From NCBI GenBank assembly GCA_018644745.1, contig JABGPX010000659.1, forward strand, positions 1-6,618: 6,618 nt of DNA, in the 5' to 3' direction. Made by a program: the position numbers and the translations under genes. The notes below the pieces were generated by a model. It was not told where the DNA came from. It saw only the letters and a list, made by a program, of their open reading frames with translations, and made no database searches. Source of the stretch: Spirochaetales bacterium. GTDB taxonomy: Bacteria; Spirochaetota; Spirochaetia; ARS1246. Shown piece by piece: positions 1 to 5,884 of this stretch (positions within the stretch are counted from its first letter, which is position 1; each line of letters begins with the position of its first letter).

Positions 1-256
1 TAAAAAGCTTAAACTCTTGTTCCGGCGAGAATTCGATGTCATATTTCAACTTCACCTCTTGAACTTTGGTTACAACGGATGAATCGAAGTCTTTAAGAAC
101 CTGCTCCACGTGCCGGCGGTGCCGGCAAAGATAGTAGGTGAGAAGACGGACACCGTCGCTCCCGGTCTGATCCCTGATCTCTGCATAGTATCTTTCTATT
201 TTCTCTTCGAATTCCAGTGCACGGCCGAAGAAATCACCAATGTTAACAATTGCCAT
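1..256 (-). CDS. Small ferritin-like helical protein of unknown function, 3' end beyond window
   Basis: An open frame starts with ATG at 256-254 and stays open for 85 codons to the left edge, so the C-terminus is missing. A GGGAGG ribosome site lies at 267-272, 10 nt before the start. The start is only 29 nt after the nqrF stop, so the gene is probably the seventh of the operon. I do not recognise a named family. The visible part has two long amphipathic helices, about residues 9-30 (containing EFEEKIERYY) and 35-58 (containing CRHRRHVEQ), in the style of ferritin/rubrerythrin-like bundles. There E17 followed by Y24 matches the first iron-ligand helix. The usual ExxH of the second helix reads H46-R-R-H49, so the glutamate is replaced and a classical di-iron site is doubtful. 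There is no signal peptide or membrane segment, so it should be cytoplasmic. The ferritin-like fold is inference from pattern; the existence of the gene is well supported by frame, start, ribosome site and spacing. Confidence 0.72.
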   Translation of the reverse strand, partial: MAIVNIGDFFGRALEFEEKIERYYAEIRDQTGSDGVRLLTYYLCRHRRHVEQVLKDFDSSVVTKVQEVKLKYDIEFSPEQEFKLF

Positions 257-285
257 TCTGTATCTACCTCCCGGTTGCGTCAGCT

Positions 286-1377
286 TTAGAACTTATCGTA
301 AAATATTTCCCCGTCTTTGAGGTGTTTTTCTTTGAGAACTTCTGTAACCGCATCAATCATCGGCGGTGGACCGCAGAGAAAGGCCTGACGCTTTTCATCG
401 TCCTTTATCCATTTGTCAACTGACAGATGGATGAAGCCTGTATCCCCGTCCCACTTGTCTACTTCACTTGGCTCGGAGAGGGCGTAGTGAATTTTGAGAT
501 TTGGATGTTTCGCTGCAAGTTTCTGAAAATCATCCAGATAGAACACATCCTTCATCGACCTGCAGCCGAAATATAGGTGGCAGCTTCTGTCGGGCCACTT
601 CTCATATATCGAATGGATTATGCAGGATATCGGGGCCATTCCTGCGCCGCCGCCGACGCATATAATTTCGGTGTTCGGATTTTCCGAAAGCCGGAACTCA
701 CCGTATGGTCCCGTGAAGATTACCTCATCACCTTCCTTCAGATTATGGATATATGTAGAAGCGATGCCCTCCGGCACCAGTCTGACAATAAGCTGAATAC
801 CGTCGTGTTTGCTCGATGGTGAACTGATGGAATATGCGCGGAAAACCGGTCCTTCCGGTCCCTGCGCCATTATCTGCACATATTGACCTGGTCGATGCTT
901 TATCTCGACTGGTTCGATGAGTTGGAAATTGACTTCTTTAATATCGTAGGTGAGTTCTTTGACCAGAGATACCGTCGCCCGGTATTCTTTAACCGCTAGT
1001 AAATCCTCGGGAAGAACTATTTCAAGATTTTCTTTGATTTTGAGCTGACACGCAAGGCGAATCCCGGCAAGCAGCTCGGGCCGTGACATAAAGGAAGTTT
1101 CGGTAGGAAGTATTGGCCCACCGCCTGCTTTAACTTCTACTTTGCAGTAGCCGCAGGAGCCCTTTCCCCCGCAAGCGGAAGGAATGAATATTTTCTTTTC
1201 ATATAGCGCGGACAGCAGGCTTACACCGCCCTCGCGTTCAAATACTTGAGAACCGTCATTGATGCTGACGGTACACTCACCGTAGTTCGCCAATCGCTTC
1301 TCTGCCGCTATCAGGACGAGTGCCAAGGCGAGGAAAACGCCGATTGTAACTCCCAGGGAAGTAAAAATTGTAACCAT
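286..1377 (-). CDS. nqrF: Na+-translocating NADH:quinone reductase subunit F (NADH dehydrogenase subunit)
   Basis: This is the electron-input subunit of Na+-NQR: it oxidises cytoplasmic NADH and passes electrons through FAD and a 2Fe-2S cluster into the membrane part. The 363 residues show one N-terminal membrane helix (about 4-26), then a plant-type ferredoxin domain with ligands C69, C75, C78 and C110 (CGGKGSCGYC plus LAC). A ferredoxin-reductase module follows, with the FAD motif RAYS at 180-183, the nucleotide-binding glycines GGGAGMAP at 242-249 and CGPPPM at 335-340. The chain ends in an aromatic residue (DKF), comparable to the C-terminal DDFGG region of Vibrio NqrF. It is about 45 residues shorter than the Vibrio protein (about 408), mainly because a loop of about 30 residues before RAYS is missing (near residues 171-179). 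AAGGAG at 1389-1394 lies 11 nt before the ATG. It is 44 nt after nqrE and last of the six nqr genes. A stand-alone ferredoxin reductase is made unlikely by the membrane helix and the operon. Confidence 0.97.
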   Translation of the reverse strand: MVTIFTSLGVTIGVFLALALVLIAAEKRLANYGECTVSINDGSQVFEREGGVSLLSALYEKKIFIPSACGGKGSCGYCKVEVKAGGGPILPTETSFMSRPELLAGIRLACQLKIKENLEIVLPEDLLAVKEYRATVSLVKELTYDIKEVNFQLIEPVEIKHRPGQYVQIMAQGPEGPVFRAYSISSPSSKHDGIQLIVRLVPEGIASTYIHNLKEGDEVIFTGPYGEFRLSENPNTEIICVGGGAGMAPISCIIHSIYEKWPDRSCHLYFGCRSMKDVFYLDDFQKLAAKHPNLKIHYALSEPSEVDKWDGDTGFIHLSVDKWIKDDEKRQAFLCGPPPMIDAVTEVLKEKHLKDGEIFYDKF

Positions 1378-1421
1378 CTATAGAACGGCTCCTTGTTCGG
1401 TTTTCTACGCGACTCTGTCGC

Positions 1422-2009
1422 TCAGGTACTCAACATTCCGGCGAATCCCATAAATGTCATTGCGATTACGCCTGCAATCAGCATTGCGACTCCGGTTCCT
1501 CGTAAAGAAACTGGTATATTTGAATACCCCATTTTCTCTCTCAATCCCGCCATTATCGCGATGGCAAGGGCCCAGCCTATTCCCGCGCCTGCACCAAAAA
1601 AGATTGTCTGGGGAAGATCGTACGAGCGGATAACCATGAACAGTGAAGCACCCAGGATCGCACAGTTGACCGTAATAAGCGGTAGGAAAATCCCCAGCGC
1701 GTAGTAGAGGGAAGGGCTGAATCGCTCAACAAACATTTCGACGAATTGCACGAATGCCGCAATAACAGCAATAAAAATGATAAAACTGAGAAACTCGAGA
1801 CCGAGGGGTACGAGTACAAAGTGATAAATCACATAGTTAATTATTGTGGTAAAAAACAATACGAATGTGACCGCACTGCCGAGACCAATCGCCGTGCTTA
1901 TTCGGTTGGAGCACACCAGGAATGAGCACATACCGAGGAAACTTGCAAATAAAATGTTATTTGTGAATATTGATCCCACCAGGATCGACCAAAGAGGTGT
2001 AGCGTTCAT
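1422..2009 (-). CDS. nqrE: Na+-translocating NADH:quinone reductase subunit E
   Basis: This integral membrane subunit pairs with NqrD in inverted topology; together they hold the iron centre between the NqrF 2Fe-2S cluster and the NqrC FMN. The 195-residue length matches the family (about 198). Six hydrophobic segments are visible. The two signature cysteines are present: C28 in FLGMCSF and C115 in the hallmark stretch GIFLPLITVNCAILG. The ending REKMGYSNIPVSLRG matches NqrE (Vibrio REKMKYSDVPPGLRG) better than its RNF homologue RnfA. The ATG at 2009-2007 follows the nqrD stop by 2 nt, with AGGGAGG at 2020-2026 inside the nqrD coding end, so translation is probably coupled. I see no missing family residue or frame problem. 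Confidence 0.97.
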   Translation of the reverse strand: MNATPLWSILVGSIFTNNILFASFLGMCSFLVCSNRISTAIGLGSAVTFVLFFTTIINYVIYHFVLVPLGLEFLSFIIFIAVIAAFVQFVEMFVERFSPSLYYALGIFLPLITVNCAILGASLFMVIRSYDLPQTIFFGAGAGIGWALAIAIMAGLREKMGYSNIPVSLRGTGVAMLIAGVIAMTFMGFAGMLST

Positions 2010-2011
2010 AT

Positions 2012-2653
2012 TCAGTTTTCCTCCCTGGATGCCGGATTTATAGTGTTAAAAAACCATACGAGAAATCCGGCACTAATAAATGCACCCGGGGCGAGAAGGA
2101 ATAGTACATTTTTCGTGTACCAGGTATCGGAGAGAATTATAATTCCGAGTATGGTTCCCGATCCGAGTAATTCCCGCACAACACCGATTACTAGAAGAAC
2201 AATTGCGTAACCCAGGCCGTTTGCGAGGCCATCTACCATTGAAGCCAGAGGTGGGTTCTGAGTGGCGAAGGCCTCGGCGCGTCCCATAACGATGCAGTTT
2301 GTAATAATGAGCGCTACGTATGGTCCGAGCCTTTGGGACATTTCCCAATAAAACGCTTTTAGTACTTGGTCCAGCAAAATTACAAATGTTGCGATTATTG
2401 CCACCTCTACTATCATCCTGATTCTGTTGGGAATCTGAGATCGGAGCAGGGAAATAAAGAGGTTTGACATGACGAGGACGAACATGAGTGCGGCGCCCAT
2501 TACGAGTGAGTTGTCTACTCTGTTTGTCACCGCAAGGAAAATGCAGATTCCAAGCACCTGGTGGGTAACAGGATTTGTTTTATACAGCCCGTCTTTCATA
2601 ATCGCCGAAAATTGACCCTTCATCAGACCCGACTTAGGATTGCTATTGGACAT
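2012..2653 (-). CDS. nqrD: Na+-translocating NADH:quinone reductase subunit D
   Basis: This integral membrane subunit is homologous to RnfE and is the partner of NqrE in the membrane iron site and ion path. It has 213 residues from the preferred start, against about 210 in Vibrio. Six hydrophobic segments are visible. The signature cysteines are C37 in VLGICIFLAV and C120 in LIITNCIVMGRAEAFA, a strongly conserved family stretch. DGLANGLGYA and RELLGSG are also conserved. The same frame could begin at a GTG at 2671, but the ATG at 2653 is preferred: GAGGAG at 2664-2669 sits 10 nt before it, and this fits the family N-terminus. With this start the gene overlaps the end of nqrC by 11 nt. RnfE is the main alternative, but the order A-B-C-D-E-F and the presence of nqrF decide for NqrD. 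Confidence 0.96.
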   Translation of the reverse strand: MSNSNPKSGLMKGQFSAIMKDGLYKTNPVTHQVLGICIFLAVTNRVDNSLVMGAALMFVLVMSNLFISLLRSQIPNRIRMIVEVAIIATFVILLDQVLKAFYWEMSQRLGPYVALIITNCIVMGRAEAFATQNPPLASMVDGLANGLGYAIVLLVIGVVRELLGSGTILGIIILSDTWYTKNVLFLLAPGAFISAGFLVWFFNTINPASREEN

Positions 2654-3272
2654 TACTTTTCCACTCCTCACCTAACAGCTTGACTACATCATCGATCATT
2701 ATCCCGACCCGGTCCGATGTCATTGTCGCACCGGTTATACCATCGACCCGGTTGGGCCCGGTGACTGAACCGGGCTTGATGATTTCAAATCCGTAATCTC
2801 CAGAAGCCGAAGTGATTTTTTTTCCTTTGAATTGGTCTTGAAACCAGGAGGCTCCGATTTCACCGCCGAGGCCGGGAGTTTCTTCCTGTTTGTAGAATCG
2901 GATGCCGCGAATGGTAATCATATCGGGTTCGAGAGCCAAAACGCCGAAAACAGGGCCCCATAGCCCGGCACCATCGAAGGGCAGGGCATATGCCGCGGGA
3001 TCTCCTCCGCCGGAAGCGGGAGAATAGATATAGAAATCCAGGTTACCGAGTTTCTGAAGGGTTACGTTCTTCTCGTAAATATCTATTAGCTCTTGCGAGT
3101 CGGCGTCTTCGGGAACTGGCACGCCGAGGGCCGATAGAAAGTTACTTATTTCTTCAGCTTCTTCATTGGCCTCACGAAAAGGCTTGAGGAGTTGATCGGC
3201 ACCGGTTAGGAGAAGAGAACAGACCGCAGCCAGTATTACCGCGAAAATGATTACCCGCATATCAGCCTTCAT
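2643..3272 (-). CDS. nqrC: Na+-translocating NADH:quinone reductase subunit C (covalent FMN subunit)
   Basis: This subunit is anchored by one N-terminal helix (about residues 5-25) and has an extracytoplasmic FMN_bind domain carrying a covalently bound FMN. It takes electrons from the NqrD/E iron centre and passes them to NqrB. The flavinylation motif is clear near the C-terminus: DGITGATMT at 177-185, where the last threonine, T185, is the expected phosphoester site (Vibrio has SGATLT). ETPGLGGEI at 131-139 is also typical of the family. At 209 residues it is shorter than Vibrio NqrC (about 257) and close to the RnfG size, so loops of the periplasmic domain are reduced. The start is well set: AGGAGG at 3280-3285 lies 7 nt before the ATG. 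It overlaps the nqrB end by 11 nt. FMN attachment needs an ApbE-type flavin transferase, which is not encoded in this window. Confidence 0.95.
   Translation of the reverse strand: MKADMRVIIFAVILAAVCSLLLTGADQLLKPFREANEEAEEISNFLSALGVPVPEDADSQELIDIYEKNVTLQKLGNLDFYIYSPASGGGDPAAYALPFDGAGLWGPVFGVLALEPDMITIRGIRFYKQEETPGLGGEIGASWFQDQFKGKKITSASGDYGFEIIKPGSVTGPNRVDGITGATMTSDRVGIMIDDVVKLLGEEWKSNVQ
2654..2669 (-). promoter_or_regulatory. Ribosome binding site deciding the nqrD start
   Basis: GAGGAG at 2669-2664, inside the nqrC end, lies 10 nt before the ATG at 2653. Starting instead at the upstream GTG at 2671 would place this site inside the coding region. Confidence 0.6.
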
Positions 3273-4350
3273 GCGCGTACCTCCTCATCCTGAGACGAAT
3301 GACCACTTCATCTATCAAAGGCGCGCAGATGTTGCCGAACAAAATCGCGAACATCATACCCTCGACGAAACCGGAAAAACTCCTAATGAGTATTGTCACA
3401 GAGCCTATAATAATTCCGTAGGCCCATTTTCCCGCGCGGGTAACCGGGCCGGACACGGGATCGGTTGCCATAAAGAAGGTTCCGAACAGCAAGCCGCCGG
3501 ACATGAGATTGAACCACACGGGAGCGACTGCGTCCGGAGAAATGGCGCGCAGGAGTGCGTTTAATCCCGCGAATGATATAAGAATCGAGAGTACTGTTTT
3601 CCAATTCGCAATTCCAACCGCCACAAGGAAGACTCCGCCGAGAATAATTGCCAGCGCCGATGTTTCTCCGGCGCTCCCGAGACTGCTACCCAGAAACAGA
3701 TCGAGAGGGGCGGTTATGACTCCTCCTTTCGCGGCGACCAGAGGGGTAGCGGAGGTAACGGCGTCGACAGCACGAATCGTGAATGGCGAACCTAACCGCC
3801 CCCATGTTCCGGCGACAGGTTCTATCCAAGCCGAGGTCATGAGAGCCGGATAACCGAGGGCGAGAAAGATTCTGCCGACAAGAGCGGGGTTGAACAAATT
3901 TCTTCCTGTTCCGCCGAAGATCTCTTTGCCGACGATAGTTCCGAAAATGACCCCTACCGCAACGACCCATAACGGCAGGCCCGGCGGCAGAATAAGGGGG
4001 AATATGAATCCTGTTACCAGGAATCCTTCGTTAACTTCCTCCTTTCGAATAAACGAAAAGAGAACTTCGACCGTTCCTCCGGCGACGTATGACACCGCGA
4101 GCAGGAGAATCATTCGCCATCCGAAAAAGTATAACGAAGCGAGGAAGGACGGTGTAAGCGCGATGATAGCTAACGACATATATCGCTTTACATCCATCGC
4201 GTCACGACCGAAGGGAAAGCGGTCGGTTCTCACATATGCCGCTCGTATAATAGTGTCGACGGCCTCGAAGACAGGCAGCAGCCTTGAAAGCTTTGTGTCG
4301 GGACCGAACATCGGTCGGATTTTTTCCAGTGCTTTATCAATTATTCTCAT
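3262..4350 (-). CDS. nqrB: Na+-translocating NADH:quinone reductase subunit B (covalent FMN and riboflavin, ion-translocating subunit)
   Basis: This is the large membrane subunit, homologous to RnfD, with about ten hydrophobic segments; it holds a covalent FMN and riboflavin and is the site of Na+ movement. From the preferred start it has 362 residues. NqrB-specific stretches are the charged N-terminal part with FEAVDT and RDAMDVKRYM, then KEEVNEGF at 103-110, GKEIFGGTGRNLFNPAL at 141-157, and FMATDPVS at 293-300. The flavinylation site is TSAT at 199-202 (Vibrio SGAT), predicted at T202. It is about 50 residues shorter than Vibrio NqrB (415), mainly between the first two membrane segments. 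The frame is open upstream to 4467, but those extra residues overlap nqrA and are not family-like. GAGG at 4357-4360, 6 nt before the ATG at 4350, selects the start. A second in-frame ATG at 4362 has a poorly spaced ribosome site. It overlaps nqrA by 14 nt. Confidence 0.95.
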   Translation of the reverse strand: MRIIDKALEKIRPMFGPDTKLSRLLPVFEAVDTIIRAAYVRTDRFPFGRDAMDVKRYMSLAIIALTPSFLASLYFFGWRMILLLAVSYVAGGTVEVLFSFIRKEEVNEGFLVTGFIFPLILPPGLPLWVVAVGVIFGTIVGKEIFGGTGRNLFNPALVGRIFLALGYPALMTSAWIEPVAGTWGRLGSPFTIRAVDAVTSATPLVAAKGGVITAPLDLFLGSSLGSAGETSALAIILGGVFLVAVGIANWKTVLSILISFAGLNALLRAISPDAVAPVWFNLMSGGLLFGTFFMATDPVSGPVTRAGKWAYGIIIGSVTILIRSFSGFVEGMMFAILFGNICAPLIDEVVIRLRMRRYAHEG

Positions 4351-5722
4351 CGTTTTCCTCATGCCCCTCTTCGCGAAGCTGCTTCCTCGACTCCGCAAAC
4401 TGGTCCTGAAGTTCAATTTTCGAAGGGCATACATAGGTACACAATCCGCAGTCGATACATAGATCAAGTCCCATTTTCACCGCCTCCTCAATCATGTCTC
4501 GATGAAGATATCGGTGAAGAACCTGGGGCAGCAGGCTTGCCGGGCACACCTTTTCACATGCTCCGCAGGAGATACACGGCCGTAGTTCACCTCGAAGAGA
4601 CGCGTTAATATGCCGGTCTCTTGTCCGCGTGAGATTTCCTGCAAACGCGGGAAAAATCGAGGCTCTGTCAAATCCGGGTCGAATGAAGGTAAACAGCTGC
4701 CGTTCTGTTACTTCGGGCAGAAAGAAGAAGGCATCATCTCCGCGATTCACTGAGGAATTGGCCGGATCTACCGGCTGGCCTGTGAGGAGCCCTCCTCTCA
4801 GCACCATTTGCTCTTCTAATTTTCCGGAATCCGGAATTAACATAGCTACCGGGGTGCCGATCGTTGCATCGACATGGATCGGCTGCTGGATACCCGGCCC
4901 GCCAAGAGCGAGTATCCGTCGGTGCGGCGGCTTCCCGTGGGTCAGCAGTTCGCCGATCTCGGCAATTCCCTGTCCGTCCACATACCAGATAATGTCATCC
5001 GGCTGATATGCACCCGTGCTTTTCGCGAGTGCCGAAGCGAGAACGCCGGGATTTTCGATCGGGTAGGTAACCGGCACGGGATGCAGCTGTGTCCAGGCGA
5101 AGCCTGAGAGCTCTTTATACATCCGTTGAGCCACCGGATCTTTCACGGCGGTGAGAATTATCTCGACCTTACCGTAATCTGAAAGCAGCCGCGGGAGAAA
5201 TCGAATACCTTCGATTATCGCGTCCCAAAAGCGTGTAAGTATCACACGGCCGCGAGCACGGAACGGCTCCGCGACTACGAAGTTTACGATAATAGCCTTG
5301 GGTACTTCGGATCCATCAACCGCCGGTATGTCGCCATTGCGGTCTTTGAAGGAGCTCCATAACCCGCCTTTTGCGATAGTTTCTCTTACCTGATCAGATG
5401 TCGCATATTGAGATTTCAGCGGAGCGAAGCGGTCCCTCGGGCTATCAGAATCTACCTCGATGGTTATGACCGATCTGGTATCGTCTCCCGGGATCACTTG
5501 CCCGGAAACCGGTGAAGTAAGCTCAAGCAGGCCCCCCTTGATCTCGGTCGTGGCAAGAGATTCTCCAAAGGCGATGGTTTGGCCTGCATTCACCTGTGAA
5601 GAGTATGTCAGTCCTTTTTGTATAAGCTCGATCTGCAGCCGCGGGGGGGTAGGGACTGTTCTCACTTCTTTAGTAGGTCTTCCGGCTACACGCGGAGTGT
5701 ATCCATTACTTGGAAGCTTCAA
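4337..5722 (-). CDS. nqrA: NqrA-like subunit A of Na+-NQR with a C-terminal RnfC-type pair of 4Fe-4S motifs
   Basis: First gene of the operon; 461 residues (Vibrio NqrA about 446). It is the peripheral cytoplasmic subunit, proposed to take part in quinone binding. NqrA-like segments in order: an N-terminal PRVAGRP region, a barrel-sandwich part with LTSPVSGQV at 68-76, GLWSSFKDR at 120-128, the GGPGIQQPIHVDATIGTPV part at 274-292, and GGLLTGQPVD at 310-319. The RnfC motif GGAGFPTH for nucleotide/FMN binding is absent. Unlike the classical NqrA, the C-terminus has two complete cluster motifs, C383-C386-C389-C393 and C422-C425-C428-C432, each CxxCxxCxxxCP, as in RnfC. The frame is unbroken across the junction, so this is not a frameshift fusion. 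The start is TTG at 5722-5720, chosen because AAAAGGA lies 7 nt upstream and the N-terminus then fits the family. The last 14 nt overlap nqrB. RnfC is the alternative name; body and operon favour NqrA. Confidence 0.9.
   Translation of the reverse strand: MKLPSNGYTPRVAGRPTKEVRTVPTPPRLQIELIQKGLTYSSQVNAGQTIAFGESLATTEIKGGLLELTSPVSGQVIPGDDTRSVITIEVDSDSPRDRFAPLKSQYATSDQVRETIAKGGLWSSFKDRNGDIPAVDGSEVPKAIIVNFVVAEPFRARGRVILTRFWDAIIEGIRFLPRLLSDYGKVEIILTAVKDPVAQRMYKELSGFAWTQLHPVPVTYPIENPGVLASALAKSTGAYQPDDIIWYVDGQGIAEIGELLTHGKPPHRRILALGGPGIQQPIHVDATIGTPVAMLIPDSGKLEEQMVLRGGLLTGQPVDPANSSVNRGDDAFFFLPEVTERQLFTFIRPGFDRASIFPAFAGNLTRTRDRHINASLRGELRPCISCGACEKVCPASLLPQVLHRYLHRDMIEEAVKMGLDLCIDCGLCTYVCPSKIELQDQFAESRKQLREEGHEENDENN
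4351..4360 (-). promoter_or_regulatory. Ribosome binding site deciding the nqrB start
   Basis: On the minus strand GAGG at 4360-4357 is followed by 6 nt and the ATG at 4350. It lies inside the last codons of nqrA, as expected for translational coupling, and rules against the longer in-frame extension up to 4467. Confidence 0.7.
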
Positions 5723-5736
5723 AGCGGTGTCCTTTT
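5723..5736 (-). promoter_or_regulatory. Ribosome binding site for the TTG start of nqrA
   Basis: Minus-strand AAAAGGA at 5736-5730 is followed by a 7-nt spacer and TTG at 5722-5720. This good spacing supports a non-ATG start for the first gene of the operon; no other start codon nearby gives the expected NqrA N-terminus. Confidence 0.75.
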
Positions 5737-5768
5737 AATTCTGAGTTAATTTATCATAGAACAGAATT
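5737..5768. repeat. Inverted repeat flanking the nqr -10 box, possible operator
   Basis: On the plus strand AATTCTG at 5737-5743 and CAGAATT at 5762-5768 are perfect 7-bp inverted arms separated by 18 bp. The -10 hexamer and predicted transcription start lie between them. A third copy, as CAGAATTCG, is at 5852-5860, exactly 90 bp from the CAGAATTCG at 5762-5770. The position suits a repressor site, but 7-bp A/T-rich arms can arise by chance in an intergenic region of this size. Confidence 0.35.
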
Positions 5769-5781
5769 CGCCAGCCGTCAA
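5753..5781 (-). promoter_or_regulatory. Sigma-70-type promoter of the nqr operon
   Basis: Read on the minus strand, TTGACG (5781-5776) is separated by exactly 17 bp from TATGAT (5758-5753). Each hexamer differs from consensus at one position. An A/T-rich run (GAAAAATT) lies just upstream of the -35 box. Transcription should begin near 5746, giving a leader of about 24 nt before the TTG of nqrA. This makes the operon independent of the methyltransferase gene upstream. Seen directly as sequence; activity is inferred. Confidence 0.8.
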
Positions 5782-5884
5782 ATTTTTCACGGAATTGGCC
5801 GTATATCAGCGTCATTCGACCCAATAATGGCCATAGGACACATCGAAATTGCAGAATTCGGAACGCGACCGCATAATGAGAAGC

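Noticed and set aside
1409..1421. Hairpin just after the nqrE stop (GCGAC-AGA-GTCGC on the minus strand)
   Set aside because: The stem is only 5 bp and no T-run follows, so it does not look like a terminator; nqrF follows at once with a ribosome site. At most a weak RNA structure.
3503..4462. Long plus-strand open frames opposite nqrB (3503-3853 and 3890-4462)
   Set aside because: They are antisense shadows of a clearly conserved gene, with no family resemblance and no ribosome site that I could support.
4351..4467. Longer N-terminus for NqrB starting at 4467
   Set aside because: The extra 39 residues lie fully inside nqrA, including the second Fe-S motif region, do not resemble NqrB, and a good ribosome site precedes the ATG at 4350.
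286..5722. RNF complex (rnfCDGEAB) instead of NQR
   Set aside because: Gene order is A-B-C-D-E-F, an NADH-oxidising NqrF is present and RnfB is absent, NqrB has NqrB-specific segments, and the first subunit lacks the RnfC nucleotide motif.
29..5859. Four GAATTC sites, all outside the nqr genes (29, 209, 5764, 5854)
   Set aside because: One to two are expected by chance in this length; there is no evidence that the nearby methyltransferase recognises this site.
5835..5862. Possible terminator after the methyltransferase gene (imperfect CGAATT / AATTTCG hairpin)
   Set aside because: The stem is short, A/T-rich and has a bulge, with no T-run after it; not enough to call a terminator.
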